DNA from: Rhabdophis nuchalis
Lineage: Eukaryota > Chordata > Lepidosauria > Squamata > Natricidae
Direction: 5' to 3'
NCBI GenBank assembly: GCA_039707465.1
Contig: CM077647.1
Coordinates: 42,779,110 to 42,843,109, forward strand
DNA: 64,000 bases
Below, piece after piece: positions 1-9,704 of the stretch; the stretch's first letter is position 1; every line of letters starts with the position of its first letter. The notes under the pieces were generated by a model that ran no database searches, was not told where the DNA came from, and saw nothing but the letters and a program-made list of their open reading frames with translations. The translations under genes were made by a program, and so were the position numbers.

Positions 1-1608
1 TTTAAAGCGGTGCTTTGAAATGGTTCCTCATTGCGAGGGACGGATTTTTCTCTATGCAGTTTGCCTGGAACTTAGTGAAAGCGAGTGAAAGTGATCTGCG
101 GCTTGCAACAATGTTTCTAAGTTCGATTGGCTTGTTACAACTTATTTGTTTGTTACTTTTTCCGGCTGGCTCCCAGCTTGGGTGGTGGAAGATGGCTTCT
201 CTCCGCTCCTGAATGACTATTTTATTTATGGAAAACTACCAGCATCTTCTTGTAATTTGGACTTCCTCTTGCTATTAATGAAGAACTTTTTTGGATTAAT
301 TGACTCCCTGTCTGGAGTGCCTTTTTTTTATTATAACTATTGATTTGGGAAAGTGTTTCTCTACTAGTTCCTGAACTTTTTTACAACCTTGATTTGAAAC
401 TTTTACCTCCTGATTTGTCTCAACGGCTCCACCCAAAAAACGCCATTTTAGTGGCACTGACTCTAACAACCATGGCACAAAAATCAGAATTGGCAGGATT
501 GGAACAAAGATTGTCTTCTCTGGAATCTGTTATACAAACTTTGGTACAGGAAATTAAGGCGCAGAGAGAAGAAAATAACAACTTTAAGAAGGAACTCCTG
601 GAAACTCGTAATCAAGTGAAGGAGAATACACAGAAGACTGAAGATCTGGAAGGGGGGCTAACTGAGGCAAAGGGAGAGCTTAAAAATGTCAACAGTGAGG
701 TGGGGGAATTAACTGGGCATATGTCTAGGATGGATTTCGAAAGGATGTCATATTTTTTAAGATTTCAGAACATTTCTGAAGAATCTGGTGAATGCCTGCC
801 TGAACTCATGAGCACAATTTTAGCAGACTATTTACATAAACCTAAAGATGAGATCAGGGGGGACATTGACCTAGTCTACAGAATAAACTCTGCATATGCC
901 AGGATAAATGAAGTACCCGAGAGATACACATTAAATTTGTCAGAAGGTCAACCAGAGAGGGAATTTTGAGGGCGCAGAGAGGGGGTCCTCTAATTTACCA
1001 ACAAAAGGTTGTCGCTATCTTGAAGCAGGTCCCAAAAAAAATCAGAGAAATGAGAAGGAAATTTTCCTTCTTATCTAAAAAATTGTTTGATCACGGGATC
1101 TGGTTCAAGTGGGCGATGCCCGAAGGGATGCTGGTGTTCTGGGAAGGAGGAAGAGTGAGAATTAAAACAGTTGCTGAGGCGGAAGCCTTTATTAAAAAAC
1201 ATTCCTCTGTCCTGGGCGAAGATCCAGGGGGGGCGGAGGGGGCCACGGCCCCGCCCACGGGGGACCAAGCAGGAGAAAAAGAAGATACAATTGCCAAAAG
1301 ACTTAGATCAAAAAAATGATTTTGCTTGCTTTTCTTTTTTCTTATTAACTTTTCTTTCTATTCTTTTTTATACCAGGATGTTTGTACATGTCTGCCATCT
1401 CAGAATTGGAAATGTAATATGTAATATGTATACACTGGTCTTTATCTTGTAGTATTTTTTTTTGGTAAATTTGTTTACTATTGTTTTATTATGTAGCCCG
1501 GGATGGGCCAAGGACTCTGACGCAAAGGTTCTCAAAATGTTTCTGTAACCCTTATCCCACCCTTCAGAAAATTGTTAAAACTCAATAAAACCTTTTCAAA
1601 ATCAATTA
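1..1608 (+). mobile_element. HAL1-like (ORF1-only L1-type) retrotransposon, copy A
   Basis: This non-autonomous LINE-type element enters from the left edge, so its 5' end is outside the window. Its leader (about 1-470) matches the leader of copy C (about 45340-45800), including the shared stretch AAAGTGATCTGCGG. It carries an L1-type ORF1 (472-1319) and then only about 290 bp before an AATAAA signal and a short A/C-rich tail near 1600. No ORF2 remnant lies between ORF1 and the tail. The same leader-ORF1-short 3' UTR plan recurs at 36.6-38.6 kb and 44.95-46.92 kb, so this is a family and not a single deletion product. A half-L1 (HAL1) lifestyle, using L1 ORF2 protein in trans, is inferred by analogy with mammalian HAL1. 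Confidence 0.8.
472..1319 (+). pseudogene. L1-type ORF1 protein, one frameshift (copy A)
   Basis: This encodes an RNA-binding chaperone of the L1 ORF1p (Transposase_22) family. The start is ATG 472 (MAQKSEL), which aligns with the intact start of copy C; in-frame upstream sequence is leader. The order is an N-terminal coiled coil, an RRM-like region beginning near SYFLRFQNISEE, and a C-terminal domain containing FSFLSKKLFDHGIW and a final KRLRSKK. Compared with copy C, one A is missing near 919 (CCCGAG against CCCAGAG). The reading frame therefore moves from the first frame into the frame that is open from 966 to 1319. It is otherwise collinear with the 282-residue copy C protein. It is inactive as it stands unless the frameshift is a sequencing error. 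Confidence 0.82.
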
Positions 1609-1847
1609 TTTCAGGGCTTTCCTCTTTGGCAAATTGATTGGTTTTTACACTGCTACCCCCCCCCCATAGGAATAATAAAACATCTGGCATCCTTCACCTG
1701 TATATTATGCTTGCTATCCACTTTGCAAGCTTATAAAAGACATGTAAATTTCCAGCACTTCATATTTGGGAATCTGCTTTTAATATCAAAAATAGAATTG
1801 GAGTTTTTTTTTTTACTTTGATACACTATTTGCCTTGGTTTTTTTTT

Positions 1848-2055
1848 TAAAAAAACAATTTTATTGGGTTTTACAATGTATATGGGAAAAGGGGTAAATT
1901 AGGATACAAAATAAACATTTTAGTGGCTTCCATGTGGAGGTTGATGGTCACCTCCAATGCTTCATACAAATTCAATATTAAAAAAGAAAAATAATTGGCA
2001 AAAGATACATATATATCACATTTTAACATGCATACATTCAATCGGATGTCTCATG
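1848..2055 (-). mobile_element. 3' end of HAL1-like element, reverse strand (subfamily B)
   Basis: Read on the minus strand, this matches the last 200 bp of copy B (about 38430-38630). Both have the GATATATATGTATCTTTTGCC block, the CACCTCCACATGGAAGCC-like block and the CCAATAAAATTG polyadenylation end. The poly(A) tail appears as the T-run at about 1840-1860. It is strongly 5'-truncated and carries no coding sequence. Confidence 0.75.
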
Positions 2056-2180
2056 GGAGGAGAGTGGGGTGCAGAGCGGATTTTGTGCTCTTCCCATGGT
2101 GGAAGCAGCTGCTGGAAGATAAAGAGGATGGCAATAAGAGCACTCGGGACAATTGTAAATAACAAGCAACATTGATCTGT

Positions 2181-2200
2181 GCATGCGCGAAGATGGCGGC
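2181..2200 (+). promoter_or_regulatory. NRF1-like and YY1-like motifs at start of GC-rich leader
   Basis: GCATGCGC (2181-2188) resembles an NRF1 site. AAGATGGCGGC (2190-2200) matches the YY1 consensus used at the 5' ends of several LINEs, including human L1. Both sit at the upstream edge of the GC-rich leader of L2 copy 1. The motifs are seen directly; promoter activity is inferred. Confidence 0.45.
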
Positions 2201-3489
2201 GCACCTGTGAGTACGATGTGGATCGCGGGGTCCTTTTGGGCCAAAAAGGACACTGCCTGGTCCAATTTTATTTATTGAGGCCAGGCCCAGCAAGCTTGCT
2301 GCCCCGTCGCTCTGCAGGGGTCCTTGTGGCCTCACGGTGGCTTGTCGGTGAGTGGCATAGGCGTTTATGGAGAGATGTCGGGCTGGGACTCTGAGGACGC
2401 TGAGGGCCTGGAAGGCCGGATAGGCCAGGAGGCGCCAACCGGAGATGCCGAGCGGAGGGGAGCGGAGCGGAGTCGCCGGCGCCAAAGGGCCGAGACCAGC
2501 TGAGGCCAGTGCCAGAAGAGGTGAGAGGCGCCGGCAGGAGGCCAAAGGCATCGGAGGCATCGAGGGCCTCGGGGCCGGAAACATCATCGATTGAGCGTCG
2601 GAGGCCAGAATCATCGGAGGCCTCCGTCGGGCGGCCTGCGAGAGTGGAGATATCGGAGGCCCCCAGACCAGCAGACCAGCGGACTGGTGGACCCAGCGAG
2701 GGGCAGCCAGGAGACCTGGACTATGGGTCATACCAGCTAGGCCACTGAGGTGATGACAATGAGGACGGGAGAGGACAGGAGAGGCCATTGGGAGAGAGCT
2801 ACCTGGGCTGCCAGGCTTCAAATGTTTTGGTTCATCAGGCCTGAATGTTGACCTTAGATGGAACCTTGACTGTGTGACATCCATCTGGCCACATTGGCAT
2901 ACCGGACAATTGCCTGGAAAATTCCATCAGCTCAGAGGAGGGTATTCCATCTGCTAGGACATTCCCCTTACCTGTTTTGGACCTTTATCTCCATTTTTCA
3001 TCGTCCCCACCCACCCTAATCCCATCTCCCCCCTTCTCTCCTATTGTGATATAACATCTTCTGTTTAGTATAACATCTCTCATTTTGTATAACATCTTTT
3101 AATATCAGCACCCATGACTATTTATATTTATATTTTTGACATCTATATATTTATTTACATTTTGACATCTATTTATATTGTAGAATTATGCATGTCTTGC
3201 TGGATAACATCTGATAATGGCCAATATGGCCCCCTGAAATCGACCTTTTCCGCAATGTACTCTAGGGCAGACCTCATCGCTCTACGGGAGTCCCCCCTCT
3301 CGCAGGGCTGGCCCTCTACGTTATCGAGGGGCCACTTTGAGGAAGGACTGATTAGTCAAGAGAAGTGGGCAAAACGTAGATTGAGGGGTTTTTTAACAAA
3401 TTATTTGATTCGGCTTTTAGGGGGTTCCAGGGAGGTGGGAGGGATTAGGCAATATACGGTTAGGAATATGGACAGGCCAGCTGGCGAAG

Positions 3490-5518
3490 ATGGGAAGGGA
3501 GCGAGTGGGTCCTATATGGGGGGGAACACAGGTTGGTTCTACAGAGGGTCTTTCAATCAGAACGGTCGTAGGGAGGGGTAGGGGCGATGGGAGACAGGAA
3601 CATGGTCATTGGAAGGAGGCGTGTACCTGCTGGCTACAGGCGGTACCGCGCCCCAGTCCCCTGTTCTCCCCCCGTGATCTAGGTGGTCAGGGCCCACAGA
3701 GCCGGGGCCCTAGGCTGATGTTATGTAATGCCAGGTCCGTGGTTAACAAAGCCTCCTTCATTAACGACTTGGTGTCAGAGGGGGACCCGGTCCTGGTGGG
3801 AATCACGGAGACCTGGTTGGGCCACGAGGGGAATGTGCCCACCAGGATACCGTGCATTTCATCAGCTGCGGGCCCTAGGCAGGGAGGGGGTAGCGGTTAT
3901 TGTTAAGGAAGGTCTTGAGCCAAGAGAGACCACTGTACCACAGACCACCGGCTGTGAGTTCCTCTGCGTGAGGTGGGGCCTGGGGAGGCAGTTGGGCTTG
4001 CTGATTGTGTACCTGGCTCCTCGCTACATAACAGCAGCCCTGCCCGAGCTCCTCGAGGTGGTAGCCGAGGTGGCGGTGGAGACTCCCAGACTTGTAGTCT
4101 TGGGGGACTTCAACCTGCCATTGGTGGGCGAATCATCTGAGGCAGCTCCGGAGTTCATGGCCTCCATGATGGCCATGGACCTGACCCAGGTAATTCAGGG
4201 CCCCACACATGTGGGAGGACACACGCTGGATTTAATTTTTGTCTCTGGTCAGTGGACGAGTGATATGGGTATAGGGGATTTAGCCATCATGCCCCTGTCA
4301 TGGACAGATCACTCATTTCTCCGGCTCGACTTTCCCACCGCTGCACCTTACCGTGGATAGGCAGAACCAGAATCTAAATGGTTCCGCCCCAGGTGCCTGA
4401 TGGAACCTGATAGGTTCCAGATGGAGCTTTGGCCATTACCTGTGGCCCTGACCCACGCCCCGATGGAGGACCTAGTGGCTGCATGGAATACTGCGGCCAC
4501 GGGTGCCTTGGATCGGGTCGCGCCCATGCGGCCTCTCATACGGCGCTGAGTCACCCAGGCCCCCTGATTTACTGAGGGGCTGAGGGAGATGAAACGCCGT
4601 AAGAGACGTCTAGAGAGTAGATGGAGATCCACACGGTCTGAATCTGACCGAACACAGGTAAGAGCCCATTTGAAGACTTACCTTGTGGCGATAAGGGTGG
4701 CCAAACATCATTATTGTGCCACTCTTATAGCTTCCTCAGATAACCGCCCTGCCGCCCTGTTTGGGGTGACCCGCTCTCTCCTTCAACAGAGGCCGTGGGA
4801 AGCCCCTCTGCAGGGCAGAGCAGAGGAATTTGGTGAGTATCTGCTGGATAATATCGCTCAGATTCGGAGTGAGATGGTCTCCATTGAAAGTGGTCTGGAG
4901 GGAATGCTGAAAGCAGGTCTTGAGATACATCCATGGGAGGAGTTTGACTCTGTTACTTCCGAAGATATGGACAGGTTATGTAGGCGACTGAGAGCCACCA
5001 TATGTTTATTGAACCCGTGTCCCTCCTGGCTTTTACTGGCATCCTGGGAGATTTCACAAGGCTGGCTCCAAGAAATAGTGAATGCTTCCTTGAGTTAGCG
5101 GTTCTTGCCTACCGTCTTGAAAGAGGCGGTGGTGAGACCTCTCCTCAAGAAGCCTTCATTGGACCCAGCATTATTGGTAAATTATCGTCCGGTCTCCAAC
5201 CTTCACTTTCTAGAGAAGGTTGTAGAGAGTGTGATGGCACAACAGTTCTCCCATCACCTGGAGGAAGTTGATTATCTGGACCCGCGCCAGTCCGGCTTCC
5301 AGCCCGGTCACAGCACTGAGATGGCATTGGTTGCGTTGGTCGATGATCTCTGTAGGGCCAGAGATGGGGGTTCTTCCTCCATTCTGGTTCTATTAGACCT
5401 CTCGGTGGCTTTTGACACCATCGACCATGGTAACCTATTGCATCGACTGGAGGGGTTGGGGGTGAGGGGCACCGTTTTATGGTGGTTATCCTCCTACCTC
5501 TCCGGTCAATTGCAGGAC
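3490..5518 (+). pseudogene. L2 endonuclease-reverse transcriptase, broken (copy 1)
   Basis: This is a remnant of the L2 polyprotein that would nick DNA and reverse-transcribe its own RNA. The apurinic-like endonuclease is visible across two frames: [11 protein letters not shown] (from about 3718), GITETWLGHEG, LGDFNLPLVGE and TDHSFLRLDF. The linker with KRRKRRLESRWRSTRSESD lies near 4590. The RT begins around 5105 with [20 protein letters not shown] and reaches motif A ([13 protein letters not shown]). The YADD box is lost with the 3' truncation. At least four frame changes or stops separate the blocks (near 3840, 4360, 4560 and 5098). It is not functional. Confidence 0.85.
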
Positions 5519-5528
5519 CCTTAGCACC

Positions 5529-5599
5529 TGCCGCGGTCAGCCCGGTGAGTCCCTCCCACCTCCCCCTCCGGGACTCACCGGGCTGGCCACGGCAGGAGC
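5529..5599. repeat. GC-rich hairpin, ~25-bp stem
   Basis: TGCCGCGGTCAGCCCGGTGA and following bases pair almost perfectly with the segment ending CCGGGCTGGCCACGGCA, across a C-rich loop of about 20 bp. The hairpin sits exactly where L2 copy 1 loses homology, so it may mark the end of an inserted foldback element. Confidence 0.7.
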
Positions 5600-5662
5600 T
5601 ACGGGAGGCTCCATCAGGCACCGCCAACTCGCTCCAGTTCTGGCACTTAAGCCAGCCAGGCT

Positions 5663-6142
5663 GGCTAGTCCAGATCAGGGGCTGCCTCCTTCCTTCTGAA
5701 AAGTCTCCAGGGATGGAGCTGCAGCGCGGCCACTTTTGGCCCCTCCATGCATCTGGGGAAGTGGCGCGGAAGATCCGGCGTGCCTCTTGCAACCTCCCCG
5801 TGGGAGAGACGAGGGGCACAGGGGGCTTTGGGGGGCAAGCCCAGCTGGAGCGGGCAGGCAGGGCGGGCAGAGCTGGGCGGGGCAGGCCAGGTGAGCAGGC
5901 GGGTGCGGCCAGGTGCCCGCCCGCCTGGTTCTGCCTGCCCCACCCGCCTGCCGCACTCCAGCCGGGCTCTTTCCCCAAAGCCCCCCGCACCCCTCGCCTC
6001 TCCTGAGGGGACGTTGCAAGACGTGTGCCGGATCTTCCGCGTAGCTTCCCCAGATGCATGGAGGGGCTAAAAGTGGCCGCGCTGGAGCTCCATCCCCGGA
6101 GGCTTTTCAGAAGGAAGGAAGCAGCCCCTGATCTGGACTAGT
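5663..6142. repeat. 480-bp GC-rich near-palindrome
   Basis: The left end CTAGTCCAGATCAGGGGCTG has its reverse complement at the right end (…GATCTGGACTAG). The arms match along almost the whole length, including the blocks CCCCTCCATGCATCTGGGGA and CTTCCTTCTGAAAAG and the central GCGGGTGCGGCCAGGTGCCC. The symmetry centre is near 5902. Predicted reading frames on both strands here are mirror shadows. It looks like a foldback or MITE-type element, but I see no target duplication. Confidence 0.8.
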
Positions 6143-6795
6143 GGAGGCTCTAGTCCTGCTTGGCTCCCAGGGAAGCCGCTGCTCCAGCCCCAAAGTGAAC
6201 CGGAGGGAGCTGGAAGAGAGCTCGGAGGTCCTCTAGTCAGCCAGCAGAGACAAAGGCCAAGTGGGGAGCACCACTCTGGATCCGGGTGAGGAGGAGGACC
6301 AACCTGGGGTTTTTTGAGGGATCGCTGCCCGCTTCAAAGCACAGCTCAGAGCAAGGGAGCCGCTGCGGGGTTGCATGGGGCGCAGGGTGTCCAGCGCTGC
6401 CTGGTCCGGATGGGATCTTTGCTGGCCTGGCAGGGGCTTTCGCGGAGGGAGGAGGGGACCCTGGAGCAGGTCGGGGATGGAAGATTGAAGCAGCGCGCGC
6501 GTGCATGCCTCTCCTGGGAGGAAGGCAGTGATTGGAGGGGAGGGTGGTCACGTTGCTTAAAGGGAAACCCGCAGCTATTTCCAGGTTTGTTTGAACGATG
6601 TCATCCTTTTGCCCACACTGATAGGCTTTAACACTCCATCTTCCGCTTGGCAAGTTTCTTCCTCGCCCTCAGCAACCCCTTCTTGCCTCCTAGCACCCCC
6701 TGCAGCCGCTTGGCCTCCTAGTGCCCCCCTAACGCATGCCACCACCCCCTGGGGGCAGTACCGCCCACTTTGGGAACCACTGAGCTAGATGAAGG
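6143..6795. other. GC-rich non-coding stretch with possible hAT-type end
   Basis: No coding gene is recognised. The last bases (CCACTTTGGGAACCACTG at about 6765-6782) look like the terminus of hAT-type elements, whose opposite end would read CAGTGGTTCCC. I could not find that partner upstream. The stretch may be the right part of the same GC-rich insertion that cuts L2 copy 1. Confidence 0.4.
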
Positions 6796-7313
6796 ACTCG
6801 AAAGATAATACTTAAACCAACAAAAAGATCAAAGCTTTCAGGATACTTTGCAATGGATTCTTTCATGCAGCTATTTCAATAAGAATCTACTTGACCAAAA
6901 TGTTTAAAGTGTCAGCTCCTGTACATTAGAATTAGCATTAAGTGGATCTTCCCCCCAAAAATTTTTTTTCCTAATGCAAAGAAGTTATTATGAAGAAAGC
7001 AAAAAGTTAAACTAGAAAGAAGTGTTATAGTATGCACACCATGCTATATCCAATGTTGTTTCTTTTGCCTTGGAACGGTATTGGAACCCAGATATTGCAG
7101 CAGGTTCACTTTGTGAACTAAGCCAGTGTGTCTTAATCTATAAATCATGGTTTAAAGATTCCATTTTATTTTATACTAGCTTTACCCGGCCACGCGTTGC
7201 TGTGGCCCAGTCTGGTTAAATGGCCAACCAATCTGTGTGTAGATCTACACCTGCACACATACACCCAACCACCATATAAGCCCCAACCTACCTACCTACT
7301 GTATTTTTCTCTT

Positions 7314-7314
<1 letters not shown>

Positions 7315-7391
<77 letters not shown>
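7315..7391. repeat. (CTAT)n microsatellite
   Basis: About 19 uninterrupted CTAT units (GATA on the other strand) start a longer degenerate tetranucleotide region. Confidence 0.97.
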
Positions 7392-8070
7392 CCTCTACCT
7401 ACCTACCTACTGTATTTCTTTCTTTCTCCCTCTACCTACCTACCTATTGTATTTCCCCCTCTCTATCCCTCTACCTACCTACCTACCTACCTACATACCT
7501 ACCTACTATATTTCTCCCTCTCTATCTATCCCCCTATCTACCTACCTGCCTACCTACTGTATTTCTCCCTCTCCCTCTCCCTACCTACCTACTGTATTTC
7601 CCCCCTTCTATCCCTCTACCTACCTACCTACTGTATTTCTCCCTCTCTCTATCCCTCTACCTACCTACCTACTGTATTTCTTTCTTTTTCCCTCTACCTA
7701 CCTACCTACCTACTGTATTTCCCCCCCTCTATCCCTCTACCTACCTACCTACCGTATTTCTCGCTATCTATACACCTACCTACCGTATTTCTCCCTCTCT
7801 GTCTATCCCTCTACTTACCTACCTATTGTATTTCTTGCTTTCTCCCTCCACCTACCTACCTACTGTATTTCTCCCTATCTATCCCCCTATCCACCTACCT
7901 GCCTACCTACTCTATTTCTCCCTCTCTGTCTATCCCTCTACCTACCTTGATTAGTTTCCACCCATTGCTTCTTGTTCTGCCCTCAGGTGCTTTGGAGAAT
8001 AATTTGACTCCCTCTTCTTTGTGGCAACCCCCTCTCTCTATTCCCCTATCTACCTACCTACTGTAAGACA
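7392..8070. repeat. degenerate CTAC array with higher-order unit
   Basis: About a dozen imperfect units of roughly 45-60 bp alternate CTACCTACCTAC with CTGTATTTCTCCCTCTCTATCC. The resulting Tyr/Leu/Pro/Ser-rich open frame (7197-8066) is low-complexity and is not treated as a gene. Confidence 0.9.
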
Positions 8071-8489
8071 ATAATACAATAGCAGAGTTGGAAGGGACAT
8101 TGGAGGTCATCTAGTCCAACTCCCTGCCTAGGCAGGAAGCCCTATACCATTTCAGACAAATGGCTATCTAACATCTTCTTAAAGACTTCCAGGGTGGGGC
8201 ATTCACAACTTCTGGAGGCAAGCTGTTCCACTGATTAAATGTCCTAACTGTCAGGAAATTTCTCCTCAGTTCTAAGTTGCTTCTCTCCTTGATTAGTTTC
8301 CACCCATTGCTTCTTGTTCTGCCCTCAGGTGCTTTGGAGAATAATTTGACTCCCTCTTCTTTGTGGCAACCCCCTCGCTCTATTCCCCTCTCTACCTACC
8401 TACTGTAATACAATATTACAATAGCAGAGTTGGAAGGGACCTTGGAGGTCATCTAGTCCAACTCCCTGCCTAGGCAGGAAGCCCTATAC

Positions 8490-8624
8490 CAGGGGTCTGC
8501 AAAGTCGGCTCTTTTAAGACTGGTGGACTTCAACTGCCAGAGTTCCCCAGCCAGCATAGCTGGCTGGGGAATTCTGGGAGTTGAAGTCCACCAGTCTTAA
8601 AAGAGCCGACTTTGCAGACCCCTG
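8490..8624. mobile_element. 135-bp hAT-like palindromic MITE
   Basis: The termini CAGGGGTCTGCAAAGTCGG and their exact reverse complement form a near-perfect hairpin across the whole element, including GACTTCAACT/AGTTGAAGTC. A perfect 8-bp target duplication, CCCTATAC, flanks it at 8482-8489 and 8625-8632. The uninserted tandem copy of the host sequence near 8140 has CCCTATACCATTTCAG without the insert. Eight-base duplication plus CAGGGG ends indicates mobilisation by a hAT transposase. Confidence 0.93.
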
Positions 8625-8652
8625 CCCTATACCATTTCAGACAAATGGCTAT

Positions 8653-8853
8653 CTAACATCTTCTTAAAGACTTCCAGGGTGGGGCATTCACAACTTCTGG
8701 AGGCAAGCTGTTCCACTGATTAATTGTCCTAACTGTCAGGAAATTTCTCCTCAGTTCTAAGTTGCTTCTCTCCTTGATTAGTTTCCACCCATTGCTTCTT
8801 GTTCTGCCCTCATGCTTTGGAGAATAGTTTGACTCCAGTGCCTTTTTGGCCAT
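8653..8853 (-). pseudogene. CR1 ORF2 C-terminal tail
   Basis: A 66-codon open frame on the minus strand contains KLIKERSNLELRRNFLTVRT followed by NQWNSLPPEVVNAP. This is the characteristic C-terminal end of CR1 ORF2 proteins, after the reverse transcriptase. It is a short fragment with no RT domain left. Confidence 0.75.
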
Positions 8854-9186
8854 AAGAGGCCTCCGTAGTTAATGACTGTTGGTGGGCGGAGTTACAGGGA
8901 GTAAACACATTTTTCAGTTAGTACTTTTTTGTGTGTTTACTTTACACATGATACAAGTGCGCTAGGCACAAAATGATTAGCTATTCTATTATCGGAAGTC
9001 CTTGGCTACGTTGTGTCAAAATTTGAGGCAAATTGGTCCAGTACTTTTTGAGATTAGTGGATTCGTACAAACTATTTTACATTTTTATTTATATAGATAA
9101 ATGTTGCCATTCTCTTGTGTACTCTCTAATAAAGAATCTTTCTCTGCTTGTCCCTCAGTATGGCAGAATCATGCCCTGGCAGCATC

Positions 9187-9660
9187 TTTCTTCTTTTTTT
9201 TTGGTTAAATATATTGTTATTATTTTTACGTTTAAAAACAATGCAGTACCTCAGAGTCAAAGTGGCTATATATTCACATTATACACAATTAGTCTCAACC
9301 ATTGACTATTCAATCACAATATATACAGCTTGTTCCAATCTTGTCACCTTGGCTTATACCAATCATAAAATCTGTTTCATACTTCAAAATATTCTGATTC
9401 TCCCTTACTTTTAAGTTCAAGAGTGAGCCTATCTGCTTCCGCACTGGCCAACACTTTTCTGATTATATCTAGCTCTGATGGTGTATTTTCTTTTTTCCAA
9501 TATTGCGCAAAAATTAAGAGGCATCTTTTTTCTGTTGCTGGGTTTGTTTATTTTTTGCCAGGTCATGAGTGACCTAACTCATCTTTAGTTGTGCCAATTA
9601 ATATATTTTATGATATTATTCATGTATAATTTAGAGAAGGCTTTAATGCTGGTAAAGCTG
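9187..9660 (-). mobile_element. L1 LINE 3' fragment, reverse strand
   Basis: Translated on the minus strand, 9410-9580 gives FAQYWKKENTPSELDIIRKV, then a leucine-rich stretch and GESEYFEV. This aligns with the L1 ORF2 C-terminus found at 20.9-21.1 kb (FAQKWKNKLTPSEDEIIRNV … ESEFYQI). A T-run near 9187-9200 is the complement of its poly(A) tail. It is 5'-truncated and contains stops. Confidence 0.7.
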
Positions 9661-9704
9661 GAAAGAAATAGAAGAGGATAAACATCGTTAAGATGGATTT
9701 CATT

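Larger units (their letters stand above)
2170..5518 (+). mobile_element. L2-clade LINE, copy 1, 3'-truncated
   Basis: A CR1-superfamily LINE of the L2 type. A GC-rich leader (about 2170-2760) and an AT-rich stretch (about 2760-3230) precede coding sequence that aligns with copy 6 (40095-43490) from ATGTACTC onward. Endonuclease and reverse transcriptase segments follow. Homology stops abruptly after LSSYLSGQ at about 5518, where unrelated GC-rich foldback DNA begins, so the last third of the RT and the 3' UTR are missing. Copies 2 and 6 do not share this leader. Assigning 2170-3230 to this element therefore rests on position only; it could be a separate CpG-rich sequence. Confidence 0.7.
7945..8870 (-). 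mobile_element. CR1 LINE 3' fragment in tandem repeats (342-bp period)
   Basis: Minus-strand CR1 tail sequence appears in tandem. The marker CCTTGATTAGTTTCCACCC starts at 7945, 8287 and 8772. The first spacing is 342 bp. The second is 485 bp, which equals 342 plus the 135-bp MITE and its 8-bp target duplication. Each unit also carries a short CTACCTACCTACTGTAA stretch. Duplication therefore involved a block already made of CR1 plus microsatellite, and the MITE landed in only one unit. Confidence 0.85.
7177..9095. mobile_element. unclassified interspersed repeat hosting microsatellite and CR1 array
   Basis: The left part begins TACTAGCTTTACCCGGCCACG, an end-like sequence I associate with interspersed repeats. 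The right part (about 8870-9095) has a conserved-looking stretch ending in TACTTTTTGAGATTAGTGG. Between them lie the CTAT/CTAC array and the CR1 repeats annotated below. I cannot name its class. A similar CTACCTACCTACTGTATTTCT motif occurs at 59440-59610 inside another element. Confidence 0.4.

Noticed and set aside
2051..2884. 277-codon minus-strand frame
   Set aside because: It is open because of high GC content; no domain, and antisense to the L2 leader.
5145..6059. 304-codon minus-strand frame and its plus-strand partners
   Set aside because: They fall in a GC-rich palindrome and antisense to an L2; symmetry produces open frames on both strands.
7197..8066. 289-codon open frame rich in Tyr, Leu, Pro and Ser
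   Set aside because: It is a translation of the CTAT/CTAC array and CR1 tail; there is no domain and the repeat period explains it.
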